This document shows, one piece after another, positions 1 to 10,404 of a stretch of DNA of 64,000 nt. The notes under the pieces are model-generated. The model was given only the letters and a program-made list of their open reading frames with translations. It did no database searches and was not told the origin of the DNA. The stretch's first letter is position 1; every line of letters begins with the position of its first letter. The position numbers and the translations under genes are program-made. Origin of the DNA: Vibrio sp. 16 (GTDB lineage: Bacteria; Pseudomonadota; Gammaproteobacteria; Enterobacterales; Vibrionaceae); the NCBI RefSeq assembly GCF_963681195.1, contig NZ_OY808997.1:1984001-2048000 (forward strand). Reading direction: 5' to 3'.

Positions 1-914
1 TCTTGTTGAGCGTCGATATTAAAAAGCTCGGTTTGAAAGGTCCACAACCCGTCAAAGTAAAGGGCAGCGGCTTGAAAGTAGTGAATCTGCTCATTTTCAA
101 CAACCAAAGCATCACGGGTGCGTAGTGCTTCCGCACTGATTGCTGGAAAAAACGCGGCAACGCCTGGGTTGTTGGCAAATTGGTCGACACTATTTTGTAG
201 TAACTCGGTTTGACCCGTTTGGTTGACAGTCAAAGACCCCACACGAGCATAAGAGAGCTGCCACTTCCATTCATTTTTATCCACTTCAAAAGAGAGACTG
301 ACGACATTGTCTAAGTCGGTCGAATACTCTTCGTTGGACAAAGGCACCTCACCAACTTCTTGGTTGCGACCATACTCTAGCGATGCTTTCCAATTGAAGT
401 AGGCGTTGTTGGAGTAGTACGTGGCACCGATCCCATCAAGTGAGTTAAAAACAATACCGCCATATAACTCTTGGGGAGGTCGAACCCATAAGTGCGCATA
501 GTCGATATGACGACTATCTGCCGCCGCGTAGGCGCTGACACCAATTCGACCCGCACGAAAATCCCAACTAGCATTAGGCGAGTAACGAATGAAAGCAAGC
601 TCTGTTAACTCATCAAGGTCATAGGTGACACCTTGATCAAAGAGGAACTGAGTTGTGAATGACCAGTCTCGGTTAAACGCCGCGTCAAATTGCATTCCAA
701 TGTTGGAATCGACTCGGAATGAACCGTCTGTATCGATATCAGTAGTACGCGTTATATCGCGGCGAAACGCCAATTCATCTTGGTTTTCATAGGCATAGCC
801 TAAAGTACCAAAGCCTGAAAAAGACAAATCCACTGCATGTGCTAATGATGGCAAACTCAAAAAACTTAATACTAAAGAACCATGAGCTGCAAACTTGTAA
901 AACTTATTAGGCAT
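1..914 (-). CDS. Outer-membrane beta-barrel (porin-like) protein, 3' end cut by window
   Basis: The reading frame is open from an ATG at 914 to the window edge (304 codons), so the C-terminus is missing. The first 27 residues are a signal peptide (basic start, hydrophobic core, AHA cleavage site before VDLSF). The rest alternates polar and aromatic/hydrophobic residues with many Tyr, Trp and Asn, as in trans-outer-membrane beta strands (for example WDFRAGRIG and YFNWKASLEYGR). This suggests a porin or porin-like channel. I do not recognise the exact family or substrate. It lies downstream of acpS on the same strand, but the acpS terminator at 1037-1060 separates them. Confidence 0.7.
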   Translation of the reverse strand, partial: MPNKFYKFAAHGSLVLSFLSLPSLAHAVDLSFSGFGTLGYAYENQDELAFRRDITRTTDIDTDGSFRVDSNIGMQFDAAFNRDWSFTTQFLFDQGVTYDLDELTELAFIRYSPNASWDFRAGRIGVSAYAAADSRHIDYAHLWVRPPQELYGGIVFNSLDGIGATYYSNNAYFNWKASLEYGRNQEVGEVPLSNEEYSTDLDNVVSLSFEVDKNEWKWQLSYARVGSLTVNQTGQTELLQNSVDQFANNPGVAAFFPAISAEALRTRDALVVENEQIHYFQAAALYFDGLWTFQTELFNIDAQQ

Positions 915-1036
915 AGACTGCTGTCCTTGTGTCTAGACGCTAGGCTACAAATTTATAGTTTATATTTATGCTTACAAGTATAACAATAACCAACGAAAGT
1001 GTGATAAAGCAATTACTAAAATAAAACATCACCGAT

Positions 1037-1060
1037 AAAAAAAGCGACCTAAGGTCGCTT
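1037..1060 (-). terminator. Intrinsic terminator after acpS
   Basis: An 8-bp stem (AAGCGACC/GGTCGCTT, loop TAA) is followed on the minus strand by seven T. It overlaps the acpS stop codon and ends the lepA-to-acpS transcription unit. Confidence 0.8.
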
Positions 1061-1439
1061 ATTGCTCAAAAATTACAGTGGCGACTGCGTAATGTCGTTC
1101 ATCCGATATCGATAAATGAATGTGCCGCACGCCTTTCGTCTTCGCCAGCTCCGCAGCTTTGTCACTCAAGGTGAGAATAGGAGCACCATGCTGGTCATTG
1201 GTGACATTGAAGTCATGGAACGTCACACCCATGGCAATACCCGTCCCCAAGGCTTTTGACGCCGCCTCTTTGGCTGCAAAGCGCTTGGCCAAAAAACGAC
1301 CTTGCTGCTTGAGACTTTTGAATCGCTCAAATTCAGTGTCGGTCAAGATCCGTCTGGCAAATGGCTCACCTGAGCGAGCGAGTGCTTTCTCAACTCGCTC
1401 GATCTCCGCAATATCAGTCCCTAAACCTACAATGGCCAT
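1059..1439 (-). CDS. acpS: Holo-[acyl-carrier-protein] synthase
   Basis: AcpS transfers 4'-phosphopantetheine from CoA to the serine of apo-ACP, activating it for fatty-acid synthesis; it acts as a cytoplasmic trimer. The protein is 126 residues, the usual AcpS length. The two Mg-binding signatures are present: GTDI with Asp9 and [11 protein letters not shown] with Glu58. It starts 3 bases after the pdxJ stop and is the last gene of the recO-pdxJ-acpS string, an arrangement conserved in enterics and vibrios. Confidence 0.97.
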   Translation of the reverse strand: MAIVGLGTDIAEIERVEKALARSGEPFARRILTDTEFERFKSLKQQGRFLAKRFAAKEAASKALGTGIAMGVTFHDFNVTNDQHGAPILTLSDKAAELAKTKGVRHIHLSISDERHYAVATVIFEQ

Positions 1440-1442
1440 GGC

Positions 1443-2174
1443 TTATTTACGTGCTAAAACCATTTGCGCTTTCATATCGGCGACCGCTTTGTGCAAACCG
1501 TCAAACGCCGCACGCCCAATAATAGAGTGACCGATGTTAAGTTCATAGATTTCAGGGATTGCCGCAATGGCTGCAACATTATGGTAAGTCAAACCGTGGC
1601 CAGCATTTACCGTGATACCAAGGTCTGCAGCATAGCTAGCACCTGCTGCAATCTTCTTCAACTCGTCTTGCTGATCTTCTTCCGTTTCTGCGTCTGCGTA
1701 GTGGCCAGTATGCAACTCAATAAATGGCGCGCCACATGCTTTCGCCGCATCAATCTGTTCACGGTCTGCATCAATGAACAACGACACCTTAATACCTGCT
1801 TCAGATAACTTTTGGGTTGCTGCTTTGACTTTTTCTAGCTGACCAACGACATCTAGGCCACCTTCCGTCGTTAACTCTTCACGCTTTTCCGGTACTAAGC
1901 ATACGTACTCTGGTTGTGTGTTCAGCGCAATCTCAACCATTTCATCCGTGACCGCCATCTCCAAGTTCATACGCGTCTGGATTGTTTCACGTAAAATGCG
2001 CACATCTCTATCATTAATATGACGGCGGTCTTCACGTAGGTGGATGGTGATACCGTCTGCACCAGCGCGCTCCGCAACTTCAGCGGCATGCACTGGATCT
2101 GGGTATTTCGTCCCACGTGCATTACGTAATGTCGCGATATGGTCGATGTTAACACCTAGGTAGATTGAGCTCAT
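1443..2174 (-). CDS. pdxJ: Pyridoxine 5'-phosphate synthase
   Basis: PdxJ condenses 1-deoxyxylulose 5-phosphate with 3-amino-2-oxopropyl phosphate to give pyridoxine 5'-phosphate, the last ring-forming step of DXP-dependent vitamin B6 synthesis. The 243 residues match the family length. The N-terminal [15 protein letters not shown] segment and the HLREDRRHI segment are the conserved TIM-barrel substrate motifs, and GHGLTYHNV and [10 protein letters not shown] are the C-terminal phosphate-binding strands. Its ATG overlaps the recO stop by 4 bases, indicating translational coupling. Confidence 0.97.
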   Translation of the reverse strand: MSSIYLGVNIDHIATLRNARGTKYPDPVHAAEVAERAGADGITIHLREDRRHINDRDVRILRETIQTRMNLEMAVTDEMVEIALNTQPEYVCLVPEKREELTTEGGLDVVGQLEKVKAATQKLSEAGIKVSLFIDADREQIDAAKACGAPFIELHTGHYADAETEEDQQDELKKIAAGASYAADLGITVNAGHGLTYHNVAAIAAIPEIYELNIGHSIIGRAAFDGLHKAVADMKAQMVLARK

Positions 2175-2896
2175 TTTCCAATACTCCGTGCTCGGGGAAT
2201 CATTGCTACAAACAACTCCCTGCTTTTTAAAGGTTTGCCGCCAAGATACGGCTTTAAGGCTATACGTGTAAAGCGTTTTGCCGCTTTAAGTTGTTCTTTT
2301 GTGGTAAATCTACGTTCGCTGATCGCGATCAGTTCATCGCCTTTAAACGTTAAATTGTCATACCGAACGGAAGCAATAAAACCTTTCTGCTCTCGGTATC
2401 GGTAAGTCATCGTGGGCTCAATCGGCTCCCCACTCCCCGCACAATGAAGGAAATCAACCCCGTACCCCATTGCAGATAACAGCGCCAGTTCAAATCGGCG
2501 TAATGCAGGTTCAGGGTTATCACATTGCGCAAGCTCGGTTAAAACATGCAGATAGTCGTGAAACAGTGCAGGCATCGGCACTTCAGCCATAAGCACTCGA
2601 CCAATCAGTTCATTGACGTACATACCTGAATAGAGATTAATACCTGTGAGCGGGAGGCCTAGGCTAATTGGCTCGGCTTGACGCAATGTTTTCATTGAGC
2701 CATTTCCCGACCATTTCAACAACAAGGGCGTAAAAGGCTGCAGCGCGCCTTTTAAATTGGAACGCTTACTCCTTGCCCCCTTGGACATCAGGGTGACGCG
2801 GCCATACTCTTCGCTGAACACATCCAAAATGAGGCTCGATTCACTGTATGGTCGTCGATGTAATACAAAGCAACGCTGTAAGCCTTCTGCAGACAT
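2171..2896 (-). CDS. recO: DNA repair protein RecO
   Basis: RecO works with RecF and RecR to load RecA onto SSB-coated gaps and anneals complementary strands. The N-terminal OB fold (residues about 1-80: [25 protein letters not shown]) and the helical C-terminal domain are recognisable. A longer frame begins at a TTG at 2914, but I chose the ATG at 2896 because AGAAGG lies 4-5 bases upstream; this gives 241 residues, normal for the family. It overlaps pdxJ by 4 bases. Confidence 0.94.
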   Translation of the reverse strand: MSAEGLQRCFVLHRRPYSESSLILDVFSEEYGRVTLMSKGARSKRSNLKGALQPFTPLLLKWSGNGSMKTLRQAEPISLGLPLTGINLYSGMYVNELIGRVLMAEVPMPALFHDYLHVLTELAQCDNPEPALRRFELALLSAMGYGVDFLHCAGSGEPIEPTMTYRYREQKGFIASVRYDNLTFKGDELIAISERRFTTKEQLKAAKRFTRIALKPYLGGKPLKSRELFVAMIPRARSIGK

Positions 2897-2912
2897 ATCA
2901 CCTTCTAAATAC

Positions 2913-2938
2913 AAAAAAGGAGCCCAATGGCCCCTTTT
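2913..2938 (-). terminator. Possible intrinsic terminator between era and recO
   Basis: On the minus strand AAGGGGCC pairs with GGCTCCTT (one G-T pair) around a short loop, followed by six T. It sits just upstream of recO, so it may partly uncouple recO-pdxJ-acpS from rnc-era. Judged by eye only. Confidence 0.45.
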
Positions 2939-2978
2939 ACTCTATTTTCGCGGAGCGAAGCGCAAAGCCTCTTACTCG

Positions 2979-3956
2979 TTATAAATCGTCAATGTAGCCA
3001 AGAGAGCGGAGCGCTCGCTCGTCATCCGCCCAGCCAGACTTCACTTTAACCCAAGTCTCAAGGTAAACCTTACGACCAAACAGCTCTTCCATATCTAGGC
3101 GAGCTTCACGACCAATGGTTTTGATCTTCTCACCGCCTTTACCAATCACCATCTTTTTCTGGCCGCTGCGTTCAACCAAGATAAGAGCATTGATGTGGAA
3201 GCCATCCGTTTCCGGGTTGTAGTCAAAGCGTTCGATTTCAACGGTCACTGAGTAAGGCAGTTCCTCACCAGTGAAACGCATCAGTTTTTCACGAACAATT
3301 TCAGAAGCCATGAAACGCTGAGAACGATCTGTCACATACTCTTCAGGGAAGTGGTGAGTCGCTTTTGGCAGATGCTCGCGTACATGCTTGCGCAACACAT
3401 CAATGTTTTTGCCATGTTTTGCCGAGATCGGCACCACATCGACAAATTCCATCTTCTTCGACATTTCCATCATGTGCAACATGACGTCATTGCGATCTTG
3501 TACGTTATCAACTTTGTTGACACACAATACGACTGGGAAGTTCGATTTCTGCAGCTTAGTCAGAACCATTTCATCATCAGCAGTCCAATGCGTCCCATCC
3601 ACAAGGAAGAACACAAGGTTCACATCACTTAACGATGAGTTAGCCGCACGGTTCATTAAACGGTTGATAGCACGTTTTTCTTCAATGTGAAGCCCAGGAG
3701 TATCCACGTAGATCGCTTGGTAATCCCCTTCCGTGTCTACACCCATGATTCGGTGGCGTGTGGTTTGAGGTTTACGCGAGGTAATCGAAATCTTCTGACC
3801 TAAAATACGGTTTAAAAGCGTCGATTTACCCACATTAGGGCGACCTACGATGGCCACAAAACCACAGTGTTGGTTCTCTGGTGTGCTTGCAGGCTTGTTG
3901 TTCGATGAGAAAAACGCATCGATATCAAATTCGTTGTTATCTGTTGAATCAGTCAT
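2979..3956 (-). CDS. era: GTPase Era
   Basis: Era binds the 3' end of 16S rRNA and is required for 30S assembly and cell-cycle progression. The GTPase motifs are clear: G1 GRPNVGKST at residues 38-46, DTPGLH (G3) and NKVD (G4). The C-terminal half carries the KH domain with [13 protein letters not shown]. The protein is 325 residues, longer than E. coli Era (about 300), owing to an acidic N-terminal extension of some 30 residues before the GTPase core. The start overlaps the rnc stop by 8 bases, typical of the rnc-era operon. Confidence 0.97.
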   Translation of the reverse strand: MTDSTDNNEFDIDAFFSSNNKPASTPENQHCGFVAIVGRPNVGKSTLLNRILGQKISITSRKPQTTRHRIMGVDTEGDYQAIYVDTPGLHIEEKRAINRLMNRAANSSLSDVNLVFFLVDGTHWTADDEMVLTKLQKSNFPVVLCVNKVDNVQDRNDVMLHMMEMSKKMEFVDVVPISAKHGKNIDVLRKHVREHLPKATHHFPEEYVTDRSQRFMASEIVREKLMRFTGEELPYSVTVEIERFDYNPETDGFHINALILVERSGQKKMVIGKGGEKIKTIGREARLDMEELFGRKVYLETWVKVKSGWADDERALRSLGYIDDL

Positions 3957-4626
3957 TGGTCAATTGCTCTAGTGCCAATTCAGCAGCCGCTTGTTCTGCC
4001 TTGCGGCGGCTGGTGCCTTTACCAATTACAGGCTGTCCAATACCTGCTACTTCACACGAAACCGTAAACTCTTGGTTATGTGCTTCACCTTTAATATTAG
4101 TCACTGTATACGCTGGCAGTGGTTTTCTTCGACCTTGAAGGAACTCTTGAAGACGAGTTTTCGGATCTTTTTGCGAAACACCAGGCTTTATCGCATCAAG
4201 ACGCGATTGATACCAACTTAAGATAATGCTACGCACTACCTCAATATCACTGTCCAAATAGATGGCACCAATGATCGCCTCCACGGCATCCGCAAGAATT
4301 GAATCACGACGGAAACCGCCACTTTTTAGCTCACCTGGACCTAATTTTAAGTGATCTCCTAGTTCGAATTCACGACCTAGTTCAGCCAACGTATTGCCAC
4401 GAACCAGTGTCGCACGCATACGGCTCATATCCCCTTCATTCACTTTCGGGAAACGGTGATAAAGATCATCAGCAATGACAAAACTTAAAATTGAATCGCC
4501 CAGAAACTCAAGACGCTCGTTGTGTTTTCCGTTGGCGCTTCGATGTGTTAGCGCCAAGTTGATTAGCTCAGCATCATTGAACTGATAACCAACCTTTTTC
4601 TCTAGTTTTGCAATAGGAGAATTCAT
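3949..4626 (-). CDS. rnc: Ribonuclease III
   Basis: RNase III cleaves double-stranded RNA, including the 30S rRNA precursor, and trims many mRNAs. The signature ERLEFLGDS (residues 37-45) holds the catalytic acidic residues, and a C-terminal double-stranded-RNA-binding domain ends in [18 protein letters not shown]. Length 225, as in E. coli. It lies between lepB and era in the standard lepB-rnc-era order. Confidence 0.97.
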   Translation of the reverse strand: MNSPIAKLEKKVGYQFNDAELINLALTHRSANGKHNERLEFLGDSILSFVIADDLYHRFPKVNEGDMSRMRATLVRGNTLAELGREFELGDHLKLGPGELKSGGFRRDSILADAVEAIIGAIYLDSDIEVVRSIILSWYQSRLDAIKPGVSQKDPKTRLQEFLQGRRKPLPAYTVTNIKGEAHNQEFTVSCEVAGIGQPVIGKGTSRRKAEQAAAELALEQLTND

Positions 4627-4699
4627 GCTCTCTCATTAATTTGTGTTGCATTCTCAAAGGGCGGGAGTGTGAATCACACACTCCCGCGCTCATAAGAAA

Positions 4700-5596
4700 T
4701 TAGTTAATACCACCGATGCGATTAAACCTAACACCAGTTGGAATCCAAGAAGGTAAAATGCTGTCTTCGCCACGCTCAAACTCGAAGCTGATCCAGATGG
4801 CGACAGCTTTACCGACTAGGTTTGCTTCTGGAACAAAGCCCCAGTAGCGACTGTCAGCACTGTTGTCGCGGTTGTCACCCATAACAAAATACTGACCTTC
4901 AGGAACAACCCACTCATTGACGCCATTGCGCGGTTGATAAGCTTCAACACGATCGCGGCGCAGCGGATTGACCAAGATTTGATGCCCGACTTCCCCTAGC
5001 TTTTCATCCAGTTGAATCAAAGGGATGCCATTTTGGATAAATTGGCTCTCTTCGACATTAGAAAGTTTGACAGGTTTACAGCTCGACTCACCTGGCGACT
5101 GAATACAGATTTCTTTCTTGCTGTTGTAGCGAACTGTATCGCCCGGCAGACCAACGACACGTTTGATATAGTCGATACTTGGTTGCGGTGGGTATTTAAA
5201 TACAACGGTATCACCACGTTCAGGTTTACCCGTCTCGACAAGTTGAGTACGCCATACAGGGTCTTTCAGGCCATACGCATATTTTTCGACTAAGATGAAA
5301 TCGCCGACGAGTAGAGTTGGCATCATTGAACCAGATGGAATCTGAAACGGTTCATAGATGAATGAGCGCAGAACAAGAACGGCAGCGATCACCGGAAAAA
5401 TCGAGACGCTATTTTCAATCCACCACGGTTGAGTTTTTACTTTTTCAACAACAGCAGCATCTAAACCGTTGGTTTGAGCTTCGATTTCCGCCACTTTCTC
5501 TTGGCGTTTCTTTGCAAAAACCAGCTTCTCTAACACCCAAACAATGCCCGTCACCAAAGTCACAATTACAAGAATGAGTGAAAATGTATTCGCCAT
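4700..5596 (-). CDS. lepB: Signal peptidase I
   Basis: Inner-membrane serine protease that removes signal peptides from exported preproteins. Two N-terminal membrane segments (about residues 4-22 and 62-78) precede the periplasmic catalytic domain. The Ser/Lys dyad is visible: Ser90 in QIPSGSMMPTL and Lys145 in YIKRVVGLPGD. GDNRDNSADSRYWG is the conserved box E. Length 298. It follows lepA with a 105-bp gap that holds a 20-bp perfect inverted repeat. Confidence 0.97.
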   Translation of the reverse strand: MANTFSLILVIVTLVTGIVWVLEKLVFAKKRQEKVAEIEAQTNGLDAAVVEKVKTQPWWIENSVSIFPVIAAVLVLRSFIYEPFQIPSGSMMPTLLVGDFILVEKYAYGLKDPVWRTQLVETGKPERGDTVVFKYPPQPSIDYIKRVVGLPGDTVRYNSKKEICIQSPGESSCKPVKLSNVEESQFIQNGIPLIQLDEKLGEVGHQILVNPLRRDRVEAYQPRNGVNEWVVPEGQYFVMGDNRDNSADSRYWGFVPEANLVGKAVAIWISFEFERGEDSILPSWIPTGVRFNRIGGIN

Positions 5597-5657
5597 TGAC
5601 TTCCCTTATCTCAAAAATACGAAAGTGAAAGAGCCGAGACCCTTTCACTTATTTTAT

Positions 5658-5677
5658 TGTCATAACCTGTTATGACA
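5658..5677. repeat. 20-bp perfect inverted repeat between lepA and lepB
   Basis: TGTCATAAC and GTTATGACA flank a 2-base centre. A separate stem (AAGTGAAAG/CTTTCACTT) lies beside it around 5627-5650. The palindrome has no T-run on the minus strand, so it is more likely an operator or an mRNA processing or stability element than a terminator. Confidence 0.7.
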
Positions 5678-5701
5678 GACCGGAACGAGAGTAGTTCAAC
5701 T

Positions 5702-7495
5702 CTAGTCCTTGCCCACATGCAGAATCGCAAGGAAGGCTTCTTGAGGCAGTTCGACGTTACCGATCTGCTTCATACGCTTCTTACCTTCTTTCTGCTTCTT
5801 CAGAAGTTTCTTCTTACGGCTCACGTCACCACCGTAACACTTGGCGATTACGTTCTTGCGCAGCTGTTTCACGGTCGAACGAGCGATGATGTGGTTGCCG
5901 ATGGCGGCCTGAATGGCAATGTCGAACATCTGACGAGGAATGAACTCTTTCATTTTCTCAACAAGCTGACGGCCACGAGTCTGCGCCTGATCTTTATGCG
6001 TGATCATTGCCAGTGCATCAACCGTATCGCCGTTAAGCAAAACATCAACACGAACCATGTTAGACGCTTCAAAACGTTGGAAGTTGTAATCCAGTGAGGC
6101 GTAACCGCGAGACGTCGACTTCAAGCGGTCGAAGAAGTCCAGTACCACTTCTGCCATTGGGATGTCGTACGTCACAGCAACTTGGTTACCGTGGTACACC
6201 ATATCAACCTGAACGCCACGCTTCTCGACACAAAGAGTAATAACATTGCCCAAGTACTCAGATGGTACAAGAATGTTACAGCGAGCGATTGGCTCACGGA
6301 TTTCTTCAATATCGTTCACAGCAGGAAGCTTAGCTGGGCTATCGACATACAGAATGTTGCCGTTAGTCTCTTCCACTTCGTACACAACCGTTGGCGCAGT
6401 GGTGATCAGGTCTAAGTCGTACTCACGCTCAAGACGCTCTTGAATGATCTCCATGTGCAGCATGCCAAGGAAACCACAACGGAAACCAAAACCCAATGCC
6501 GCTGAGTTTTCTGGCTCGTAGAACAGTGACGCATCATTCAAGCTTAGCTTGCCTAGGGCATCACGGAAGTTTTCATAGTCGTCAGAAGAAACAGGGAACA
6601 GACCAGCATATACTTGCGGTTTTACTTTCTTAAAGCCAGGGAGTGGCTCGTCGCTGCCGTTTTTCGCTAGAGTCAGCGTATCGCCCACAGGCGCACCCAA
6701 GATGTCTTTGATACCACAAACCACCCAGCCTACTTCGCCAGTACGCAAGATATCAGTATCAACTTGTTTCGGAGTGAAGATACCCAAACGGTCAACGCCC
6801 CAAACTTGACCCGTGCTCATCACTTTAATTTTGTCGTTTTTCTTGAGCTCGCCGTTTTTAATACGAACTAAGGAAACAACACCTAAATAGTTATCAAACC
6901 AAGAGTCAATGATCAACGCTTGTAGTGGCGCTTCTGGATCACCTTCTGGAGCAGGGATAGCTGAAACGATATTTTCTAGTACATCGTCAACACCAATACC
7001 CGTCTTAGCTGAACAACGCGTCGCTTCCATCGCATCAATACCAACGATTTCTTCGATCTCTTCTGCTACGCGCTCAGGGTCAGCGGCTGGTAGGTCAATC
7101 TTGTTTAGGATTGGCACCACCTCTAGATCCATTTCGATCGCAGTGTAACAGTTAGCAAGAGTTTGAGCCTCAACACCCTGACCAGCATCGACAACCAATA
7201 ATGCACCTTCACATGCCGCTAAAGAGCGAGACACTTCGTACGCGAAGTCAACGTGTCCTGGGGTATCAATGAAGTTCAACTGATACGTTTCGCCATCTTT
7301 GGCAGTGTAGTTAAGCGTCACACTTTGCGACTTGATGGTGATACCACGTTCACGCTCTAGATCCATAGAATCGAGAACCTGAGCCGCCATTTCGCGGTCG
7401 CTAAGGCCACCACAAACTTGGATTAAACGGTCAGATAGGGTCGACTTACCATGGTCGATGTGGGCGATAATCGAAAAGTTACGAATGTGCTTCAT
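5702..7495 (-). CDS. lepA: Elongation factor 4 (LepA)
   Basis: Ribosome-associated translational GTPase that binds elongating or stalled ribosomes. The G domain starts at once: [10 protein letters not shown] at residues 11-20, then DTPGHVDF and NKID. EF-G-like domains II, III and V follow, with the LepA-specific C-terminal domain ending in the basic stretch [18 protein letters not shown]. Length 597 agrees with E. coli (599). It is separated from rseC by a hairpin, so it probably has its own promoter and starts the lepA-lepB unit. Confidence 0.97.
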   Translation of the reverse strand: MKHIRNFSIIAHIDHGKSTLSDRLIQVCGGLSDREMAAQVLDSMDLERERGITIKSQSVTLNYTAKDGETYQLNFIDTPGHVDFAYEVSRSLAACEGALLVVDAGQGVEAQTLANCYTAIEMDLEVVPILNKIDLPAADPERVAEEIEEIVGIDAMEATRCSAKTGIGVDDVLENIVSAIPAPEGDPEAPLQALIIDSWFDNYLGVVSLVRIKNGELKKNDKIKVMSTGQVWGVDRLGIFTPKQVDTDILRTGEVGWVVCGIKDILGAPVGDTLTLAKNGSDEPLPGFKKVKPQVYAGLFPVSSDDYENFRDALGKLSLNDASLFYEPENSAALGFGFRCGFLGMLHMEIIQERLEREYDLDLITTAPTVVYEVEETNGNILYVDSPAKLPAVNDIEEIREPIARCNILVPSEYLGNVITLCVEKRGVQVDMVYHGNQVAVTYDIPMAEVVLDFFDRLKSTSRGYASLDYNFQRFEASNMVRVDVLLNGDTVDALAMITHKDQAQTRGRQLVEKMKEFIPRQMFDIAIQAAIGNHIIARSTVKQLRKNVIAKCYGGDVSRKKKLLKKQKEGKKRMKQIGNVELPQEAFLAILHVGKD

Positions 7496-7567
7496 GATTT
7501 GGGGTGACTAAACTCTTAAAAATTAGGGACAATAGATACCCGACCGCAGTTCGCGCGAGGGGTACAG

Positions 7568-7592
7568 AAATGCCGTCATTTGACGGCATTTC
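7568..7592 (-). terminator. Hairpin downstream of rseC
   Basis: ATGCCGTC and GACGGCAT form an 8-bp stem with a 4-base loop between rseC and lepA. The T-run is short, so termination strength is uncertain. Confidence 0.5.
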
Positions 7593-7634
7593 GATCAAGT
7601 TGGCAGATTCTACCCAATTTCTGGGCGCTTCGCA

Positions 7635-8105
7635 CTAGCTAATTGGCTCACCAAGTATTCTAAGCAAAGTCACTCTCTGCGAAGACTGGGACTCCAATTT
7701 CCGAGTACAGAGCTTGGCAAGGTAAATACCAACACCTGTAAAGATAGCAGAGCTCAAGATAACGAGACCTTCTCCCGCCCCTAGCATCGGCGCTAACCAC
7801 CCGTTTGCGAGAAAAGCACCTAAAATGAGGGCGAATAGTGGCACTAGGTAAACAACAGCAGCCGATTGCAATAACTGCTTTTCCGGCAGACCGATCTCGA
7901 CAACCTGCCCTTCTTTGACGGGCTTGTCAGTCAGCATATGCCACGATAAAGATTTGCTGCCGATCGCCTTGGAAACAATGCCGGTGCCGCAACTTTTTTG
8001 TGATGAACAACTGCTGCAGCTAGTTTGCTGCTCACATGTAAGCTCAACTTCAAACCCTTTTGCTGAAGACGTAACATGAGAAACTGTTGCTAACGCGGTC
8101 ATCAT
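7635..8105 (-). CDS. rseC: SoxR-reducing system protein RseC
   Basis: Membrane protein encoded with the sigma-E regulators; in E. coli it is linked to SoxR reduction and has a modest positive effect on sigma-E. The N-terminal cytoplasmic part has the Cys cluster CEQQTSCSSCSSQKSC expected of the family, followed by two membrane segments (about residues 80-97 and 103-122). Length 156. The start overlaps the rseB stop by 4 bases (MMTALA; either Met is possible). Confidence 0.94.
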   Translation of the reverse strand: MMTALATVSHVTSSAKGFEVELTCEQQTSCSSCSSQKSCGTGIVSKAIGSKSLSWHMLTDKPVKEGQVVEIGLPEKQLLQSAAVVYLVPLFALILGAFLANGWLAPMLGAGEGLVILSSAIFTGVGIYLAKLCTRKLESQSSQRVTLLRILGEPIS

Positions 8106-9067
8106 TGGGGCTTACCTTCCGGAGCTGAAACAACCACAGATTGTGCAATGCGCTTCGCGGTTGCAGGAGGAATATCCCCCACCACAGAAATTTCAAGGTT
8201 ACCATTCACAAAGCTGTGTAAGGTTCTTCGGCCTTGACGAACAAGCTGTCCTTTAAGAGACAAGTTGTCACTGTCAGCAATGTAAACCGAGAAATTGAAT
8301 AGTCCATCACTGTACATCTGGCTTTCAACCATACGCTCAGTGTTCACCATGCGATAACGATTGAGTTCTTTAGGCTCAAAACCACTTGGAATCCAGTTAA
8401 CACGCCAAAACGACTCTTCTAGCTGCCCTTTTGGCAACGAAAGCACTTCCGGCAACTTAACGTCATTCAAACCACTTAGAATCGTACGCACCTGATCATT
8501 TACGCTATAGGCAATGGTCCGGTACTGTTCCAATACTTCCCCGTCACGATCTAAAAGATCGGCTCGCAACGGTAGCTTGCTTTTTTCATCCACCCACAAG
8601 ACGTAGGAGTAACGAAGACCATCTTTAGGCACCACTCGTAACACCTGACATGCAGTGCCCGCTTCACGAGCTCGACCAACTTGGATAAAGTCGTAAAACT
8701 CACTCAACTCTTCAATATTTGCATTTAACAAAGGTATGGTCGGTGCGACCATGCTGGAAGAGTCAATGGTAAAAGGCTCAACGCCTGGTTCGATATAGCT
8801 CACTTCGCCACCGCGACGAATCACTTCTCGAACAGGACCACTGAGATAAACAAGGTGTGCAAGCTGTTCATCGTCTAGACGCGCATGACGATAAAGCAAA
8901 GGTTCGATGCTGTTTTTCTTGATTAGAATATAGGACAGCTCGTAATTGAGATGCTGACTTGCTTCGTTCATTTGATGCAACAAAGCCCCTGCAGGCGTTT
9001 GCTCTGCAAAGGCTGGGGTTGTATTCAAACTGAACAGTGTCAGCACACTGAACAGAAATTTTCTCAT
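8102..9067 (-). CDS. rseB: Sigma-E regulatory protein RseB
   Basis: Periplasmic protein that binds the periplasmic domain of RseA, shields it from DegS, and senses off-pathway lipopolysaccharide. A signal peptide is present at residues 1-21 (LFSLNTTPAFA then EQTPAG). The LolA-like N-terminal domain (YLSGPVREVIRRGGEVSY) and the smaller C-terminal domain are both present. Length 321. It overlaps rseA and rseC by 4 bases each, so the three genes are translationally coupled. Confidence 0.96.
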   Translation of the reverse strand: MRKFLFSVLTLFSLNTTPAFAEQTPAGALLHQMNEASQHLNYELSYILIKKNSIEPLLYRHARLDDEQLAHLVYLSGPVREVIRRGGEVSYIEPGVEPFTIDSSSMVAPTIPLLNANIEELSEFYDFIQVGRAREAGTACQVLRVVPKDGLRYSYVLWVDEKSKLPLRADLLDRDGEVLEQYRTIAYSVNDQVRTILSGLNDVKLPEVLSLPKGQLEESFWRVNWIPSGFEPKELNRYRMVNTERMVESQMYSDGLFNFSVYIADSDNLSLKGQLVRQGRRTLHSFVNGNLEISVVGDIPPATAKRIAQSVVVSAPEGKPQ

Positions 9068-9699
9068 TCAACTACCATTTCTGGGTGATTACTATCTACC
9101 GATTCACTCTCGCTGTTTAAACGCAATTGTAGTTCGTAATCTTGTAACATCGCATTAATTCGACGTCGTTGCTCCTGAACTGTCGCCTGGCTACTTTGGT
9201 TAGAATGCGCCACCGATTCACGAGTCAAGCTCACAGGCTCAGCACTCCCAGCAAATGGGATAGTCTGCAACACTGGCAGTTGATCCGCCTCTGGCGTTGA
9301 GGCATCTCCCCCACCGTATTGCTGGACGCCTAAAATAACGGCCAATGATACACATGCAGCCATAGCGACTTGACCAAACTGGTTTAGCCATGCTGGCAAC
9401 TGGCGTCTCGCTTGTTGAGGCGTTGGTTGCGATTCTTCCACTCGATGCTCGTCAAGATCCACGACCGAATCGGACGTAGAGAATAACGTATGAGCAGGTT
9501 CGTTTTCTAGCGCTAAAGCGACACTTTCAGCGATATTCCACTCCGGCTTTTCCGGTGCGTCACCACGCATTACATCTCCGATGAGATGATAATTTTTCCA
9601 GGTCTGCAGGCAATCTTGGTCATGCTCTAAATCGGTAATCAGAGCCTTGTCGACCAACTCTCCATCCATGAGTGCTGAAAGCTTCTCTTTGTCAGCCAT
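9064..9699 (-). CDS. rseA: Anti-sigma-E factor RseA
   Basis: Single-pass inner-membrane anti-sigma factor: its cytoplasmic N-terminus sequesters RpoE, and stress triggers cleavage by DegS and RseP. The N-terminus MADKEKLSALMDGE is the conserved sigma-binding start. A membrane segment lies at about residues 110-127 (QVAMAACVSLAVILGV). I chose the ATG at 9699 over one 12 bases upstream because GGTGAA sits at ribosome-binding distance. It follows rpoE with a 26-bp gap. Confidence 0.95.
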   Translation of the reverse strand: MADKEKLSALMDGELVDKALITDLEHDQDCLQTWKNYHLIGDVMRGDAPEKPEWNIAESVALALENEPAHTLFSTSDSVVDLDEHRVEESQPTPQQARRQLPAWLNQFGQVAMAACVSLAVILGVQQYGGGDASTPEADQLPVLQTIPFAGSAEPVSLTRESVAHSNQSSQATVQEQRRRINAMLQDYELQLRLNSESESVDSNHPEMVVE

Positions 9700-9725
9700 T
9701 ATTTTCACCATTACTATTACTGGTA

Positions 9726-10304
9726 TTAGCGTTGCAGAAGAGGTTGAATTTTCTTTTCAACCGCTTCACGAGCACGGAAGATACGCGAGCGCACCGTTCC
9801 GACAGGGCAATCCATCACCGCTGCAATTTCTTCATAACTCAAGCCATCAAGCTCGCGAAGTGTCATTGCAGTTTTTAAATCATCAGGAAGTGCTTCGATT
9901 GCACTGAAAACCACTCGTTTCAATTCTTTGGACAACGTTAAGTTCTCAGGGTTCGAAATTTCTTTTAAAGCACTTCCAGTTTCGTAATATTCAGCTTCTT
10001 CAGTATCTACATCTTGAGCAGGTGGTCTACGCCCCTGAGCCACGATGTAGTTTTTAGCAGTATTAACCGCGATTCGATACAACCAGGTGTAAAAGGCACT
10101 CTCACCTCGAAAACTAGGGATTGCTCGGTACGCCTTAATGAATGCTTCTTGCGCTACGTCTGGTACATCACCAGGATTATTGACGTAACGAGAAATAAGG
10201 TTACAAACCTTGTTTTGGTACTTAGTCACCAACAAGTTAAATGCTTGCTTATCCCCATTCTGAACTCGCTCAATTAACACTTGATCGGTCAGCTGCTCGT
10301 TCAT
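9726..10304 (-). CDS. rpoE: RNA polymerase sigma-E factor
   Basis: Group 4 (extracytoplasmic function) sigma factor for envelope stress. Region 2 (AFNLLVTKYQNKVCNLISRYV, DVPDVAQEAFIKAYRAIPSFRG) and region 4 (LPDDLKTAMTLRELDGLSYEEIA with GTVRSRIFRARE) are complete. Length 192. It heads rpoE-rseABC. A sequence matching its own promoter type lies about 100 bp upstream (10405-10432), consistent with the known autoregulation of this operon. Confidence 0.98.
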   Translation of the reverse strand: MNEQLTDQVLIERVQNGDKQAFNLLVTKYQNKVCNLISRYVNNPGDVPDVAQEAFIKAYRAIPSFRGESAFYTWLYRIAVNTAKNYIVAQGRRPPAQDVDTEEAEYYETGSALKEISNPENLTLSKELKRVVFSAIEALPDDLKTAMTLRELDGLSYEEIAAVMDCPVGTVRSRIFRAREAVEKKIQPLLQR

Positions 10305-10404
10305 TCGAGCGGGTACTCCTATTGTTCTTCGCTCCCACCTTTTTAGATATGAGCATTAATTATGCAAAATGTAGTATTGACACCACTGCTTACTTGAGCA
10401 CTAT

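Noticed and set aside
5672..7148. Long antisense frames within lepA (up to 141 codons)
   Set aside because: They mirror the lepA codon pattern and have no independent start or family resemblance.
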